Below, one piece after another: positions 1-8,900 of a stretch of DNA of 64,000 nucleotides. Numbering within the stretch: position 1 is the first letter of the stretch; each line of letters starts with the position of its first letter. A program made the translations under genes and the position numbers. The notes beneath the pieces were generated by a model. That model searched no databases. It saw nothing but the letters and a program-made list of their open reading frames with translations, and was not told the DNA's origin. The stretch comes from Sinorhizobium sojae CCBAU 05684 (GTDB lineage Bacteria > Pseudomonadota > Alphaproteobacteria > Rhizobiales > Rhizobiaceae), in assembly GCF_002288525.1 (NCBI RefSeq), contig NZ_CP023067.1:3017001-3081000 (forward strand), in the 5' to 3' direction.

Positions 1-1155
1 AAGCGCCGCCTGACGATACTGGGCTCTACCGGTTCGATCGGCACCAACACGCTCGACGTCATCGAGCGACTCGGCGGCCGTACGAATTTCGAGATTGCGG
101 CGCTCACCGGGAACGGCAACATATCCCTGCTCGCTGAACAGGCGCGCCGCCTGGGCGCCGAGTTCGCGGTCACCGCCGACGAGGAGCGTTTCCGCGAATT
201 GAAGGACGCGCTCGGCGGCAGCGGCATTGCGGTGGCGGCCGGCCGAAGCGGCCTTATCGAGGCGGCCGAGCGCGACGCCGGCTGGGTGATGGCGGCAATT
301 GTCGGCAATGCCGGGCTTGCTCCGACACTCGCGGCCGCGCGGCGTGGCGCCGATATCGCGCTTGCCAACAAGGAGTGCCTCGTCTCCGCCGGCAGCCTCT
401 TCCTGGAAGCAATCCGCAAGGGCGGCGGGCGGCTGCTGCCCGTCGACAGCGAACATAACGCCATCTTTCAGGTGCTCGAAAACGAGCAGCGACACGCCGT
501 CGAACGCATCATCCTGACGGCCTCCGGCGGCCCCTTCCGCACCAAATCTCTCGAGGAGATGCGGCATGTCACGGCCGACATCGCCCGCGCCCATCCCAAC
601 TGGTCGATGGGCCTGAAGATTTCGATCGACAGCGCCTCCATGTTCAACAAGGCGCTGGAAATGGTCGAGGCGCGCCACCTCTTCGGACTGCGTCCGGATC
701 AGATCGAGGTGATCGTCCATCCGCAATCGGTGATTCACTCGATGGTCGGCTACAGCGATGGATCGGTGCTGGCGCAGCTCGGCTGTCCGGACATGCGCAC
801 GGCGATCGGCTATGCGCTTTCCTATCCGAAGCGCTGCGCGCTGCCGATCGATCGGCTGGATTTTGCGAAACTGGCGCGGCTCGATTTCGAGGCGCCGGAC
901 GAAAACCGCTTCCCGGCGATCGGCCTGGCGCGCCGGGCGATGGAAGCGGGCGGCGTGCAGGGCGCAGTGCTGAACGGCTCGAAGGAAACCGCGCTCGAAG
1001 CCTTCATCAAGGGAAGGATCGGCTTCCTGGCGATGGCGGAAATCGTCGAGAAGGTGATGGATGCATTGGCGGACCTTCCGGCGGCCGTCACCATGGACGA
1101 TGTCTTCGCGGCGGATGAAAAGGCCCGGCATACGGCTGCCGGGTTGATTAAGTAA
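1..1155 (+). CDS. dxr: 1-deoxy-D-xylulose 5-phosphate reductoisomerase, 5' end outside window
   Basis: Cytoplasmic NADPH-dependent enzyme of the MEP isoprenoid pathway; it converts DXP to MEP using a divalent metal. The reading frame is open from base 1, so only the extreme N-terminus is missing. Visible signatures are the NADPH-binding GSTGSIG near the start, NKE at about residue 123, the metal/substrate segment VDSEHNAIF, GGPF, and the late HPQSVIHSMV segment. It ends with TAA and is followed by a palindromic repeat rather than a clear terminator. Rhizobia often carry dxr beside hemA, and this arrangement (dxr converging on hemA) matches. Family assignment is secure; whether the genome has a second dxr cannot be seen. 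Confidence 0.95.
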   Translation, partial: KRRLTILGSTGSIGTNTLDVIERLGGRTNFEIAALTGNGNISLLAEQARRLGAEFAVTADEERFRELKDALGGSGIAVAAGRSGLIEAAERDAGWVMAAIVGNAGLAPTLAAARRGADIALANKECLVSAGSLFLEAIRKGGGRLLPVDSEHNAIFQVLENEQRHAVERIILTASGGPFRTKSLEEMRHVTADIARAHPNWSMGLKISIDSASMFNKALEMVEARHLFGLRPDQIEVIVHPQSVIHSMVGYSDGSVLAQLGCPDMRTAIGYALSYPKRCALPIDRLDFAKLARLDFEAPDENRFPAIGLARRAMEAGGVQGAVLNGSKETALEAFIKGRIGFLAMAEIVEKVMDALADLPAAVTMDDVFAADEKARHTAAGLIK

Positions 1156-1189
1156 CACGCGATTTTCGGTTCGATCTGCCCTGATCCGC

Positions 1190-1325
1190 CCTGCCGGGCA
1201 CCTTCTCCTCGCAAGCGGGAGACTCGCGGCGTGCTTCCCACCCCCCATTCACCCACAGATGAGGAAAAGGGCAGGCGCAAGATCCGCCCCCTCTCCCCGC
1301 TGCGGGGAGAGGGCTAGGGTGAGGG
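1190..1325. repeat. RIME-like intergenic palindromic element
   Basis: Lies between the convergent dxr and hemA genes. It contains a near-perfect hairpin at 1291-1311 (CTCTCCCCGC, one base, GCGGGGAGAG) followed by the GGGTGAGGGG tail typical of rhizobial intergenic mosaic elements. Similar blocks occur at about 16.56, 26.05, 29.35 and 46.1 kb. It may also stop transcription from both sides. Naming it RIME rests on recalled pattern, not alignment. Confidence 0.6.
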
Positions 1326-1343
1326 GCTTCGGTTCGTGCGAGC

Positions 1344-2558
1344 TTACGCCACCGCCCTTGCTAGCGCGCAGCGCGACCAGAGCGAATGCAGGGCGCCGAC
1401 CAAGCGATCGATATCGGCATCCGAATGCAGCGGCGTCGGTGTGATGCGCAGGCGCTCGGTCTTCTTCGGCACGGTCGGATAGTTGATCGGCTGCACATAG
1501 ACGCCGAAATTGTCGAGCAGCAGGTCCGAGATCCATTTACACTTGGCGGCATCGCCGACGATGACCGGTACGATATGGCTCGGATTGACCATGTGCGGAA
1601 TGCCGCGCTTGTCGAGCAGCGAACGCAACCGCCGCACGCGCTCCTGATGGGCAAAGCGTTCGACCTGGCTTTCCTTCAGATGGCGGATCGAAGCGAGCGC
1701 GCCCGCGGCGAGTGCCGGCGGCAACGCGGTCGTGAAGATGAAGCCGGAGGCAAAGGAGCGAATGAAATCGCAGAGTGCTGCCGAACCGGTAATATAGCCG
1801 CCCATGACGCCGAAGGCCTTTCCGAGCGTGCCCTCGATCACCGTCAGGCGGTGCATCAGTCCCTCGCGCTCGGCGATGCCGCCGCCGCGCGGACCGTACA
1901 TGCCGACCGCATGGACCTCGTCGAGATAGGTCATGGCGCCGTATTTGTCGGCAAGATCGCAAATTTCCTTGATCGGCGCGATATCGCCATCCATCGAATA
2001 GACCGATTCGAAGGCGATGATCTTCGGCGCGCGCGGATCGGCCGCCGCAAGCTTGGCTTCAAGATCGGCCACCGAATTGTGCTTGAAGATGACGCGCTCG
2101 CATTTCGAGTGACGAATGCCCTCGATCATCGAAGCGTGATTTCCGGCATCCGAGAAGCAGATGATGCCGGGGATCTTGGAACAGAGCGTCCCAAGCGCGG
2201 CCAAGTTCGACACGTATCCCGAGGTGAACAACAGCGCGGATTCCTTGCCGTGCAGGTCGGCAAGCTCGCGCTCGAGCAGCACGTGATAGTGGTTGGTGCC
2301 GGAGATGTTGCGGGTGCCGCCAGCGCCGGCGCCGCACTCGTCGATCGCCTGCTTCATCGCTTCGACGACCACCGGAGACTGGCCCATGCCGAGATAGTCG
2401 TTCGAGCACCAGACCGTGACTTCCTGGCTGCCGTCGGTCGTGTAGCGCGTCGCCTTCGGGAATTCGCCACGGTGGCGGGCAAGATCGGCGAAAATGCGGT
2501 AGCGACCTTCCTGATGCAGCCCGTCCAGCTCGGCTTTGAAGAAACTCTCGAAATCCAT
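1344..2558 (-). CDS. hemA: 5-aminolevulinate synthase
   Basis: PLP enzyme that condenses glycine and succinyl-CoA to 5-aminolevulinate, the first step of heme synthesis by the Shemin (C4) pathway used by alphaproteobacteria. The product is 404 residues, family-typical. The catalytic PLP lysine is K247 in GTLGKAFG; the N-terminus [12 protein letters not shown] matches rhizobial HemA. Three ATGs occur in tandem; the third (2558) is chosen because GGAG lies six bases upstream of it. The upstream region holds an Irr-like box and an FNR/FixK-like box, fitting iron and oxygen control. It is monocistronic, separated from the cox operon by a hairpin. Confidence 0.96.
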   Translation of the reverse strand: MDFESFFKAELDGLHQEGRYRIFADLARHRGEFPKATRYTTDGSQEVTVWCSNDYLGMGQSPVVVEAMKQAIDECGAGAGGTRNISGTNHYHVLLERELADLHGKESALLFTSGYVSNLAALGTLCSKIPGIICFSDAGNHASMIEGIRHSKCERVIFKHNSVADLEAKLAAADPRAPKIIAFESVYSMDGDIAPIKEICDLADKYGAMTYLDEVHAVGMYGPRGGGIAEREGLMHRLTVIEGTLGKAFGVMGGYITGSAALCDFIRSFASGFIFTTALPPALAAGALASIRHLKESQVERFAHQERVRRLRSLLDKRGIPHMVNPSHIVPVIVGDAAKCKWISDLLLDNFGVYVQPINYPTVPKKTERLRITPTPLHSDADIDRLVGALHSLWSRCALARAVA

Positions 2559-2652
2559 CATCATCTCCAGTGCCCTGCCCGCCTTGTTCCTTGAAAGCGG
2601 CCAGGGGGTCAACCCCGGAAAGCCCCCCATGCCTGCGGCAAAAGGCCCCTAG

Positions 2653-2669
2653 TTTTGAACTATTCCAAG
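2653..2669 (-). promoter_or_regulatory. candidate Irr (ICE-type) box upstream of hemA
   Basis: TTTTGAA-CTA-TTCCAAG is an imperfect dyad matching 12 of 14 defined positions of the remembered Irr-type pattern TTTGGAA-N3-TTCCAAA. It lies about 95-110 bases upstream of the hemA start and overlaps a possible promoter on the minus strand (TTGAGT, 17 bases, AATAGT). Irr is the rhizobial regulator coupling heme synthesis to iron. The motif call is by eye. Confidence 0.4.
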
Positions 2670-2698
2670 ATAGCTAGTCGAACTCAATTCCCTCAACT

Positions 2699-2712
2699 TT
2701 GATCGAAGTCAA
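2699..2712 (-). promoter_or_regulatory. candidate FNR/FixK box upstream of hemA
   Basis: TTGATCGAAGTCAA fits the symmetrical core TTGA-N6-TCAA of the anaerobox bound by FixK/FnrN proteins. It differs from TTGAT-N4-ATCAA at one position. It lies about 145 bases upstream of the hemA start codon. Oxygen-dependent hemA control by FixK-type regulators is known in other rhizobia. Confidence 0.4.
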
Positions 2713-2720
2713 GCATTTAC

Positions 2721-2750
2721 GAAAGAGGACGGCCGTTGCCGCCCTTTTTC
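2721..2750 (-). terminator. hairpin downstream of the cox operon
   Basis: On the minus strand, GAAAAAGGGCGGC, a four-base loop and GCCGTCCTCTTTC form a 13-pair stem with one mismatch and one G-T pair, 20 bases after the coxM stop. It would separate the cox transcript from hemA. The U-tract is short, so it may be a weak terminator. Confidence 0.5.
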
Positions 2751-2769
2751 GATGCTAAAGTCTCCCCTC

Positions 2770-3567
2770 TCACGCGGCCGCCACGGCGCGTCTGGCCATC
2801 ACCTTGATGAGATTGGCGCGATAGGGCGCGGTCGCATGAAGGTCGGAAAGCAGGTCCGAGGGATTGACCGCCACACTTGTCACCGCGTCCGGCGACCAGT
2901 TGCCGGCGAGCGCCGATTCGATGCCCGCGTGGCGGAACACCCCGTCGGAGCCGGCCCCGGTCACCGCGACGCGTACGTCGCCATTGTCGCGACGGGCGAC
3001 GAACACGCCGGCCATCGCATAACGGGAGGCCGGGTTGGCGAACTTCTGGTAGCTCGCCTTTTCGGGGGCTTCGAAGCGGAGCGCGATGATGATTTCGCCG
3101 CCGTCCAGTGCCGTCTCGAATAATCCGGTGAAGAAATCGCCCGCCTTGATTTCCCGCCTGTCCGTGACCACCGTCGCGTCGAGCGCCAGGATGGCGGCCG
3201 GATAGTCCGCCGCCGGGTCATTATTGGCGACGGAACCGCCGATCGTGCCCATGTGACGGACATGCGGATCGCCGATGTGGCTCGCAAGCACGCAAAGGGC
3301 GGGACAGACTGCCTTCACCCGATCGCAGGTTGCGACCTCCTCATGCGTCGACGCCGCCCCGATCGTGACCGTCCGCCCGTCGACTGCGATGCCCTTCATT
3401 TCCGCGATGTGTCGCAGATCGATGAGGTCGCTCGGCGCGGCGAGCCGCTGCTTCATGGTGGGAATAAGCGTCATGCCGCCGGAAAGATATTTTCCCTCCG
3501 CAGAGGACCCCATCAGCTTCAGTGCCTCACCGATCGAAGAGGCGCGATGATAATTGGTCTCGTACAT
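2770..3567 (-). CDS. coxM: CoxM-like FAD-binding subunit of a molybdenum hydroxylase
   Basis: Medium, FAD-carrying subunit (265 residues) of a xanthine oxidase/CODH-family enzyme; it passes electrons from the Fe-S subunit to an acceptor. Flavin-contact motifs are visible: SGGMTLIPTMK at about residue 29 and TIGGSVANND at about 111, with a CO_deh_flav_C-type tail. It is the last gene of a tight S-L-M operon (15 bases after coxL). S-L-M is the order usual for form II Cox operons, whereas form I CODH operons are M-S-L. The substrate cannot be read from this subunit. Confidence 0.9.
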   Translation of the reverse strand: MYETNYHRASSIGEALKLMGSSAEGKYLSGGMTLIPTMKQRLAAPSDLIDLRHIAEMKGIAVDGRTVTIGAASTHEEVATCDRVKAVCPALCVLASHIGDPHVRHMGTIGGSVANNDPAADYPAAILALDATVVTDRREIKAGDFFTGLFETALDGGEIIIALRFEAPEKASYQKFANPASRYAMAGVFVARRDNGDVRVAVTGAGSDGVFRHAGIESALAGNWSPDAVTSVAVNPSDLLSDLHATAPYRANLIKVMARRAVAAA

Positions 3568-3582
3568 TCTCGTTCCTCCCGA

Positions 3583-5931
3583 TCAATTGGCGGCTTGCGC
3601 GGCGGCCCAAACCTTTTCGGGCGTTGCCGGCATGGTGAGCGCGTTGTTGCCGATTGCGTCCGTGATCGCGTTGATCAGTGCCGGCGGCGAGCCGATCGCC
3701 CCCGCCTCACCGCATCCCTTGATGCCGAGCGGATTGTTGGGGCATGGCGTATTCGTCGTCGACACCTTGAAGGACGGCAGGTCGTCGGCGCGCGGCATGG
3801 CATAATCCATGTAGCTCGCCGTCAGCAGTTGTCCGCTGTCGGGATCGTAATGCACGCCTTCGAGCAGCGCCTGGCCGATTCCCTGCGCAAGGCCGCCATG
3901 CACCTGCCCCTCGACGATCATCGGATTGATTATATTGCCGAAATCGTCCGCTGCGACGAATTGAACGATATTCGTCTTGCCCGTTTCCGGATCGACTTCC
4001 ACCTCGCAGATGTAGCAGCCGGCCGGGAAGGTGAAATTCGCCGGATCATAGAAAGCGCCCTCCTTGAGGCCAGGCTCCATGCCGGCGGGCAGGTTGTGTG
4101 CGGTATAGGCGGCAAGCGCCACCTGCGACCAGGGTAGAGCCTTGTCGGTGCCGGCGACCTTGAGGGCGCCGTCCTCGAGGACGATGTCGCTCTCGTCGGC
4201 CTCCATGATGTGCGCCGCGATCTTCTTCGCCTTGCTTTCGACCTTGTCGAGCGCCTTGACGATCGCCGACATGCCGACGGCGCCGGAACGCGAGCCGTAG
4301 GTGCCCATGCCCATCTGCACCTTGTCCGTGTCGCCATGCACGATATTGATGCTGTCGATCGGCACGCCCAGTCGTTCGGCGACGAGCTGGGCAAAGGTCG
4401 TCTCATGCCCCTGGCCATGGCTGTGCGATCCAGTCATCACCTCGATCGTGCCGACCGCATTGACCCGGACCTCGGCCGATTCCCATAAGCCGACGCCGGC
4501 GCCGAGCGAGCCGACCGCAGCCGACGGTGCAATGCCGCAGGCCTCGATATAGCAGCTCATGCCAACGCCGCGTTTCATGCCGCGCCGCTCCGATTCCGCC
4601 CTGCGCGCGGCAAAGCCGTCCACATCGGCGGCTGCCATCGCCGCATTGAGCGACGCCTCGTAATCGCCGGCGTCGTAATTCATGATGACCGGCGTCTGGT
4701 GTGGGAAGGACCGGATGAAATTGATGCGCCGGAGCTCGGCGGGCGAAATGCCGAGCTCGCGCGCCGCCGTTTCCATCGTCCGCTCCAGGAGATAGGTCGC
4801 TTCCGGGCGCCCGGCGCCGCGATAGGCATCGACCGGAGCGGTATTTGTATAGACGGTGCGGACATTGGCGTGTATCGCCGGGATGTCATATTGCCCGGAG
4901 AGCAGCGTCGCATAGAGATAGGTCGGCACGGCCGAGGAAAAGAGCGACATATAGGCACCGAGATTGGCGATCGTATCGACCTCGAGCGCCGTGATCCGAT
5001 GGTTGGCGTCGAAGGCCATCTTGACCGTCGACACATGGTCACGGCCATGCGCGTCGGTGAGGAACGCCTCGGTGCGGTCCGACGTCCACTTGACCGGCAC
5101 ACCGGTGCGCTTCGAAGCCCAGAGACAGACGATCTCCTCCGGATAGATATAGATCTTGGAGCCGAAGCCGCCGCCGACATCGGGCGCGATCACCCTCAGC
5201 TTGTTCTCCGGAGCGACGTTGTAGAAGGCGCTCATCACCAGACGCGCCAGATGCGGGTTCTGGCTGGTCGTGTAACAGGTGTAATGGTCATCGCCCGGAT
5301 CGTAGATGCCGAGGGTAGCGCGCGGCTCCATCGGATTGGGCGACAGGCGGTTGTTGAAGAGCTTCAGTTCCGTCACATGCGCCGCGCCGGCAATCGCCCG
5401 GTCGACCGCGGCGGCGTCGCCGATCTCCCAGTCGAAGATCAGGTTGCCGGGGGCTTCCGGATGGATCTGCGGCTGGCCGTCACTCAGCGCCTGCAACGGA
5501 TCGGCGACCACCGGCAGCGGATCATAATCGACGATCACCGCTTCCGCCGCGTCGCGTGCTTCGGCAACGCTGTCGGCCACGACGACCGCGACCGCATCGC
5601 CCACATAGCGCACCGTCTTGTCCGCAAGCGGCCGCCAGACGCCCATCCTCATCGGTGAGCCGTCCTTCGAATGGATCATCCAGCCGCAGATGAGATTGCC
5701 GATTCCGTCCGCCAGCAATTGCTCTCCGTCGAGCACGTCGATGACGCCGGGCATGGCCTTCGCCTCCGCCGCGTCGATTCCTGCGATCCTGGCATGCGCA
5801 TGCGGGCTGCGCACAAAGACCGCATATTTCATTCCCGGCACCGTCATATCGTCCGTATAGCGTCCCTTGCCGGTGAGGAACCGCCTGTCTTCCTTGCGCG
5901 CGACCGGCGCGCCAATCCCTTCAACACCCAT
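3583..5931 (-). CDS. coxL: CoxL-like molybdopterin subunit, form II (substrate unknown)
   Basis: Large Mo-cofactor subunit of 782 residues. The active-site loop is AYRGAGR (residues 369-375), the signature of form II CoxL-like proteins. Genuine aerobic CO dehydrogenases (form I) have AYxCSFR with the Cu-binding cysteine, which is absent here. The catalytic glutamate is in KGCGEAGAIG (E742). Cofactor segments GGGFGSK, SHSHGQGHETTFAQ and GSRSGAVGMSA are present. It is cytoplasmic, with no Tat signal. It sits between coxS and coxM. No cox maturation genes (coxDEF, coxG) flank the operon in this window, so a carbon-monoxide role is not supported by the sequence; an aldehyde or N-heterocycle substrate is equally possible. 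Confidence 0.9.
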   Translation of the reverse strand: MGVEGIGAPVARKEDRRFLTGKGRYTDDMTVPGMKYAVFVRSPHAHARIAGIDAAEAKAMPGVIDVLDGEQLLADGIGNLICGWMIHSKDGSPMRMGVWRPLADKTVRYVGDAVAVVVADSVAEARDAAEAVIVDYDPLPVVADPLQALSDGQPQIHPEAPGNLIFDWEIGDAAAVDRAIAGAAHVTELKLFNNRLSPNPMEPRATLGIYDPGDDHYTCYTTSQNPHLARLVMSAFYNVAPENKLRVIAPDVGGGFGSKIYIYPEEIVCLWASKRTGVPVKWTSDRTEAFLTDAHGRDHVSTVKMAFDANHRITALEVDTIANLGAYMSLFSSAVPTYLYATLLSGQYDIPAIHANVRTVYTNTAPVDAYRGAGRPEATYLLERTMETAARELGISPAELRRINFIRSFPHQTPVIMNYDAGDYEASLNAAMAAADVDGFAARRAESERRGMKRGVGMSCYIEACGIAPSAAVGSLGAGVGLWESAEVRVNAVGTIEVMTGSHSHGQGHETTFAQLVAERLGVPIDSINIVHGDTDKVQMGMGTYGSRSGAVGMSAIVKALDKVESKAKKIAAHIMEADESDIVLEDGALKVAGTDKALPWSQVALAAYTAHNLPAGMEPGLKEGAFYDPANFTFPAGCYICEVEVDPETGKTNIVQFVAADDFGNIINPMIVEGQVHGGLAQGIGQALLEGVHYDPDSGQLLTASYMDYAMPRADDLPSFKVSTTNTPCPNNPLGIKGCGEAGAIGSPPALINAITDAIGNNALTMPATPEKVWAAAQAAN

Positions 5932-5990
5932 TGCCTATCTCCTTCCGAGATATTCAGCGCAGTTCTGGATTTCCGTCGGGCAATTGCCGC

Positions 5991-6482
5991 TCATTCCGCG
6001 GCCTGGCGTGCGCCGCCGCCCATCTCGGCAGCCGCGGCCAGGATCGCCTTGACGATGTTGTGGTAGCCGGTGCAGCGACAGATATTGCCCTCGAGCTCGG
6101 CGCGCACCGTCGCCTCGTCTAGATTGCCGCCGTGACGGCGGATCATATCGACGGCGGTCATGACCATGCCCGGCGTGCAGAAGCCGCATTGCAGGCCGTG
6201 ATGCGCTTTGAACGCCGCCTGAACCGGATGAAGCTCGCCATATTGCGCCACCCCTTCGATGGTCGTAATCGCCGAGCCCTCCGCCTGGGCGACGAGGATC
6301 GAACAGCTCTTGACCGATTGGCCATCCATCAGGACGACGCAAGTGCCGCATTGCGTGGTGTCGCAGCCGACATGCGTCCCCGTCAGTCCGAGGTTTTCGC
6401 GGATAAAGTGCACCAGCAGCGTCCGGTCGTCGCAGGTGCCCGTCACCTGGCGGCCGTTGACCGTCATCGTTATTTTCGCCAT
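5991..6482 (-). CDS. coxS: CoxS-like 2Fe-2S subunit
   Basis: Small subunit of 163 residues carrying two 2Fe-2S clusters: the plant-ferredoxin type with C40, C45, C48 and C60 ([10 protein letters not shown]...C), and the C-terminal helical type in CGFCTPG and CRCTG. The frame stays open further upstream, but the ATG at 6482 is chosen because GGAGGAG lies just before it and [10 protein letters not shown] is the usual family start. It is first in the S-L-M operon, 59 bases before coxL. It relays electrons from the Mo centre to the CoxM flavin. Confidence 0.93.
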   Translation of the reverse strand: MAKITMTVNGRQVTGTCDDRTLLVHFIRENLGLTGTHVGCDTTQCGTCVVLMDGQSVKSCSILVAQAEGSAITTIEGVAQYGELHPVQAAFKAHHGLQCGFCTPGMVMTAVDMIRRHGGNLDEATVRAELEGNICRCTGYHNIVKAILAAAAEMGGGARQAAE

Positions 6483-6903
6483 TTCGCTCCTCCGGAGGTC
6501 GGTCGGTGCCAACTCGAGCGCGGCTAGGTCGGGTGAGATCTGTTCACGCGACGGAACGCGCCCACTGAAATCAATGCCCTCTGCCAGCGGCCCGCTCCTC
6601 CCGGGCCGGCCTGGCACGCTGTATCATTTGTCTTTTTTTCAAATGCCGCAACCGTTTGCAGCCACGGGACGGCAAAAAATCCGCCGTAGTCTCTTCCGCA
6701 AAGGCGAACGCCTTCATCTTCTGTTCAGGAAAGATCGCATTATCTTGCCGCGGAAGATTCGCCGCCTCCAGTAGACATTGCCGGACAGTGGATTATCTTT
6801 CAGGTTGCAAATTCAAGGGAAGCAGGCGGTTGTGCTGCCCTCCCATCACCCAGGAGACGGACGAGGCGACAGGCTGAGATCCGTAGAGTTCGGAGAGGAC
6901 AAG
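6483..6903. other. 421-base intergenic region, divergent promoters
   Basis: Separates the divergent coxS operon and the lipoprotein gene, so it must hold both promoters, but no convincing -35/-10 pair was found. The only clear structure is a short dyad at 6625-6645 (CATTTG, nine bases including a T-run, CAAATG). No coding potential with a plausible start was seen. Confidence 0.4.
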
Positions 6904-7155
6904 ATGAAAAAAGCCATCGCACTTGTGCTGGTCGCCCTGTCGGTCGCAAGCTGCACGCAAACCGAAAAGGGTGCCGGAATCGGTGCCGCATCGGGCGCGA
7001 TTATCGGCGGCGCCGTAACCGGCAACGTACGCGGCGCGGCCGTCGGCGCGGCCATCGGCGGCGTTTCCGGTGCGTTGATCGGCCATGTCACGGAGCAGCC
7101 GGGCCAATGCTATTACCGCGACCGCTACGGCCGCCGCTATATCGACGCCTGCTGA
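6904..7155 (+). CDS. small glycine-zipper lipoprotein (17 kDa antigen/OsmB-like)
   Basis: An 83-residue lipoprotein. Residues 1-17 form a signal peptide with lipobox VASC, so C17 becomes the lipidated N-terminus. It is followed by a glycine-zipper segment (about residues 24-62: GAGIGAASGAIIGGAV..., GAAVGAAIGGVSGALIGHV) that is expected to insert into or pack against membrane. The tail QCYYRDRYGRRYIDAC has two cysteines. The start is set by GGAGAGGACAAG before the ATG; an upstream in-frame ATG at 6778 lacks a site. It is a single gene with its own terminator. An envelope structural or stress role is inferred from the family only. Confidence 0.85.
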   Translation: MKKAIALVLVALSVASCTQTEKGAGIGAASGAIIGGAVTGNVRGAAVGAAIGGVSGALIGHVTEQPGQCYYRDRYGRRYIDAC

Positions 7156-7181
7156 TTGCAGCGCCGTTAGGCTAAGACGGG

Positions 7182-7206
7182 GCCCCGGAGCGATCCGGGG
7201 CTTTTT
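7182..7206 (+). terminator. rho-independent terminator of the lipoprotein gene
   Basis: Perfect eight-pair stem GCCCCGGA / TCCGGGGC with a GCGA tetraloop followed by five T residues, 27 bases after the stop codon. Confidence 0.9.
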
Positions 7207-7450
7207 CGTGCGCTCCCATGCCATCGGTGGGAGCCCGGGACCGGCAGGTGACGACGCGGACCACTTGAAACACCGTCCGGCTCCTCCACCTTTTAAGGTG
7301 ATACCAACTCTACGAACGTGGGAACGCCAGAAGCGAGCCTGCTGGCCGCAGATTATTCAACAGAGCACATCGCCCTGCTGTTCGTCCGTATTGACCGGCA
7401 GCATCAAGAAGCTGAGGCCTTCCCCTTCGTTCCAGTGAAGGGAGATGGAA

Positions 7451-8650
7451 ATGGCAAAGGTCGTTTGCGTCCTCTACGACGATCCTGTCGATGGTTATCC
7501 GACCACCTATGCGCGGGATGGCTTGCCGAAGCTCGAGCATTACCCCGACGGACAGACGCTTCCCAGCCCGAAGGCCATCGATTTTCAGCCGGGAGTCCTG
7601 CTCGGCAGCGTCTCCGGCGAGCTAGGCTTGAGGAAGTTTCTCGAAAGCCAAGGGCATAGCCTTGTGGTGACCTCGGACAAGGACGGTCCCGACAGCGTCT
7701 TCGAACGGGAACTCGCCGACGCCGATATCGTCATCTCGCAACCCTTCTGGCCTGCCTACCTGACTGCCGAACGGATTTCCAAGGCAGGCAAGCTGAAGCT
7801 CGCGATTACTGCCGGGATCGGCTCGGACCACGTGGATCTCCAGGCCGCGATCGAGCGCGGCATCACCGTCGCCGAAGTGACCTATTGCAACTCGATCAGC
7901 GTGTCCGAACATGTTGTGATGATGATCCTCAGCCTCGCACGCAACTATATCCCCTCCTATGAATGGGTCGTGAAGGGCGGCTGGAACATCGCCGACTGCG
8001 TCGCCCGCTCCTATGATATCGAAGGCATGGACATCGGTACGGTGGGCGCCGGGCGGATCGGCACGGCGGTACTGCGGCGGTTGAAACCCTTCGACGTCAA
8101 GCTGCACTACACGGACCGGCACCGGCTCCCCGACGCCGTCGAGAAGGAACTCGGCGTCACTTTTCATAAAACCGCGGAGGAGATGGTGCCCGTCTGCGAC
8201 GTCGTCACGATCAACGCGCCCCTCCACCCCGAGACGGAAAACCTCTTCGACGAGGTGATGATCGGCAAGATGAGGCGCGGCGCCTATCTGGTGAATACCG
8301 CTCGCGGCAAGATCTGCAATCGCGATGCCATCGCACGGGCGCTCGAGACCGGCCAACTCGCCGGCTATGCGGGTGATGTATGGTTCCCGCAACCGCCGCC
8401 CAAGGATCATCCCTGGCGATCGATGCCCCATCACGGCATGACGCCGCATATCTCGGGTTCCTCGCTCTCTGCCCAGACGCGCTATGCGGCGGGCACGCGA
8501 GAGATTCTCGAATGCTGGTTCGAAGGCAGACCGATCCGCGAGGAGTATCTGATCGTCGCCGGTGGCAAGCTCGCCGGCGCCGGCGCGCACTCCTACAGCG
8601 CAGGAGATGCGACGCGCGGGTCCGAAGAGGCGGCACGCTTCAAGACGTGA
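7451..8650 (+). CDS. fdh: NAD-dependent formate dehydrogenase (metal-free, D-2-hydroxyacid dehydrogenase family)
   Basis: Oxidises formate to CO2 with reduction of NAD+; soluble homodimer, EC 1.17.1.9. The 399-residue product closely resembles the enzyme of Pseudomonas sp. 101 along its whole length. Visible are the N-terminal block VLYDDPVDGYPTTYARD, the Rossmann motif GAGRIG, an Asp in HYTDRHR that selects NAD over NADP, catalytic R285 in NTARGK and H333 in TPHISGSS, and N147 in the TYCNSIS loop. The start at 7451 is preferred over the ATG at 7445 because GGGAG then has correct spacing. It is monocistronic, with a terminator behind it. It is unrelated to the Mo-dependent Fds enzyme about 14 kb away. 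Confidence 0.96.
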   Translation: MAKVVCVLYDDPVDGYPTTYARDGLPKLEHYPDGQTLPSPKAIDFQPGVLLGSVSGELGLRKFLESQGHSLVVTSDKDGPDSVFERELADADIVISQPFWPAYLTAERISKAGKLKLAITAGIGSDHVDLQAAIERGITVAEVTYCNSISVSEHVVMMILSLARNYIPSYEWVVKGGWNIADCVARSYDIEGMDIGTVGAGRIGTAVLRRLKPFDVKLHYTDRHRLPDAVEKELGVTFHKTAEEMVPVCDVVTINAPLHPETENLFDEVMIGKMRRGAYLVNTARGKICNRDAIARALETGQLAGYAGDVWFPQPPPKDHPWRSMPHHGMTPHISGSSLSAQTRYAAGTREILECWFEGRPIREEYLIVAGGKLAGAGAHSYSAGDATRGSEEAARFKT

Positions 8651-8690
8651 ACGCGCCAGGTCGTGAGAACACCCGCGTGGATAAGCATCT

Positions 8691-8722
8691 AGGCGGCGAT
8701 CGCCGCCTTCCGGGGCTTTTTT
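8691..8722 (+). terminator. rho-independent terminator after fdh
   Basis: Perfect inverted repeat AGGCGGCG-AT-CGCCGCCT at 8691-8708, then TCCGGGGC and a run of six T. The T-run is eight bases away from the stem, so the active form may use a shifted stem. Confidence 0.7.
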
Positions 8723-8900
8723 GTGTCTGACGGACAACAAAGCCAGTCCTTTTTGCCGGAATCGCCACCGGATCTCGGATCCGGGGTGGATGTGGCACGC
8801 CGTCACCGTTAACAGATAGAGAACCAAGCAATGCTAAACTGCCCATTGCCGCACAGGCAGGCAGTGAGTAAAGAGTCGCCTGAAACGGGATGCGGAGGGG

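Noticed and set aside
3583..5931. Annotation of CoxL as a true aerobic CO dehydrogenase
   Set aside because: The loop is AYRGAGR (form II); the cysteine that binds Cu in form I is absent.
6612..6628. Possible sigma-54 promoter (TGGCAC start)
   Set aside because: The -12 half (TTGCA) is missing at the right distance and the orientation points away from coxS.
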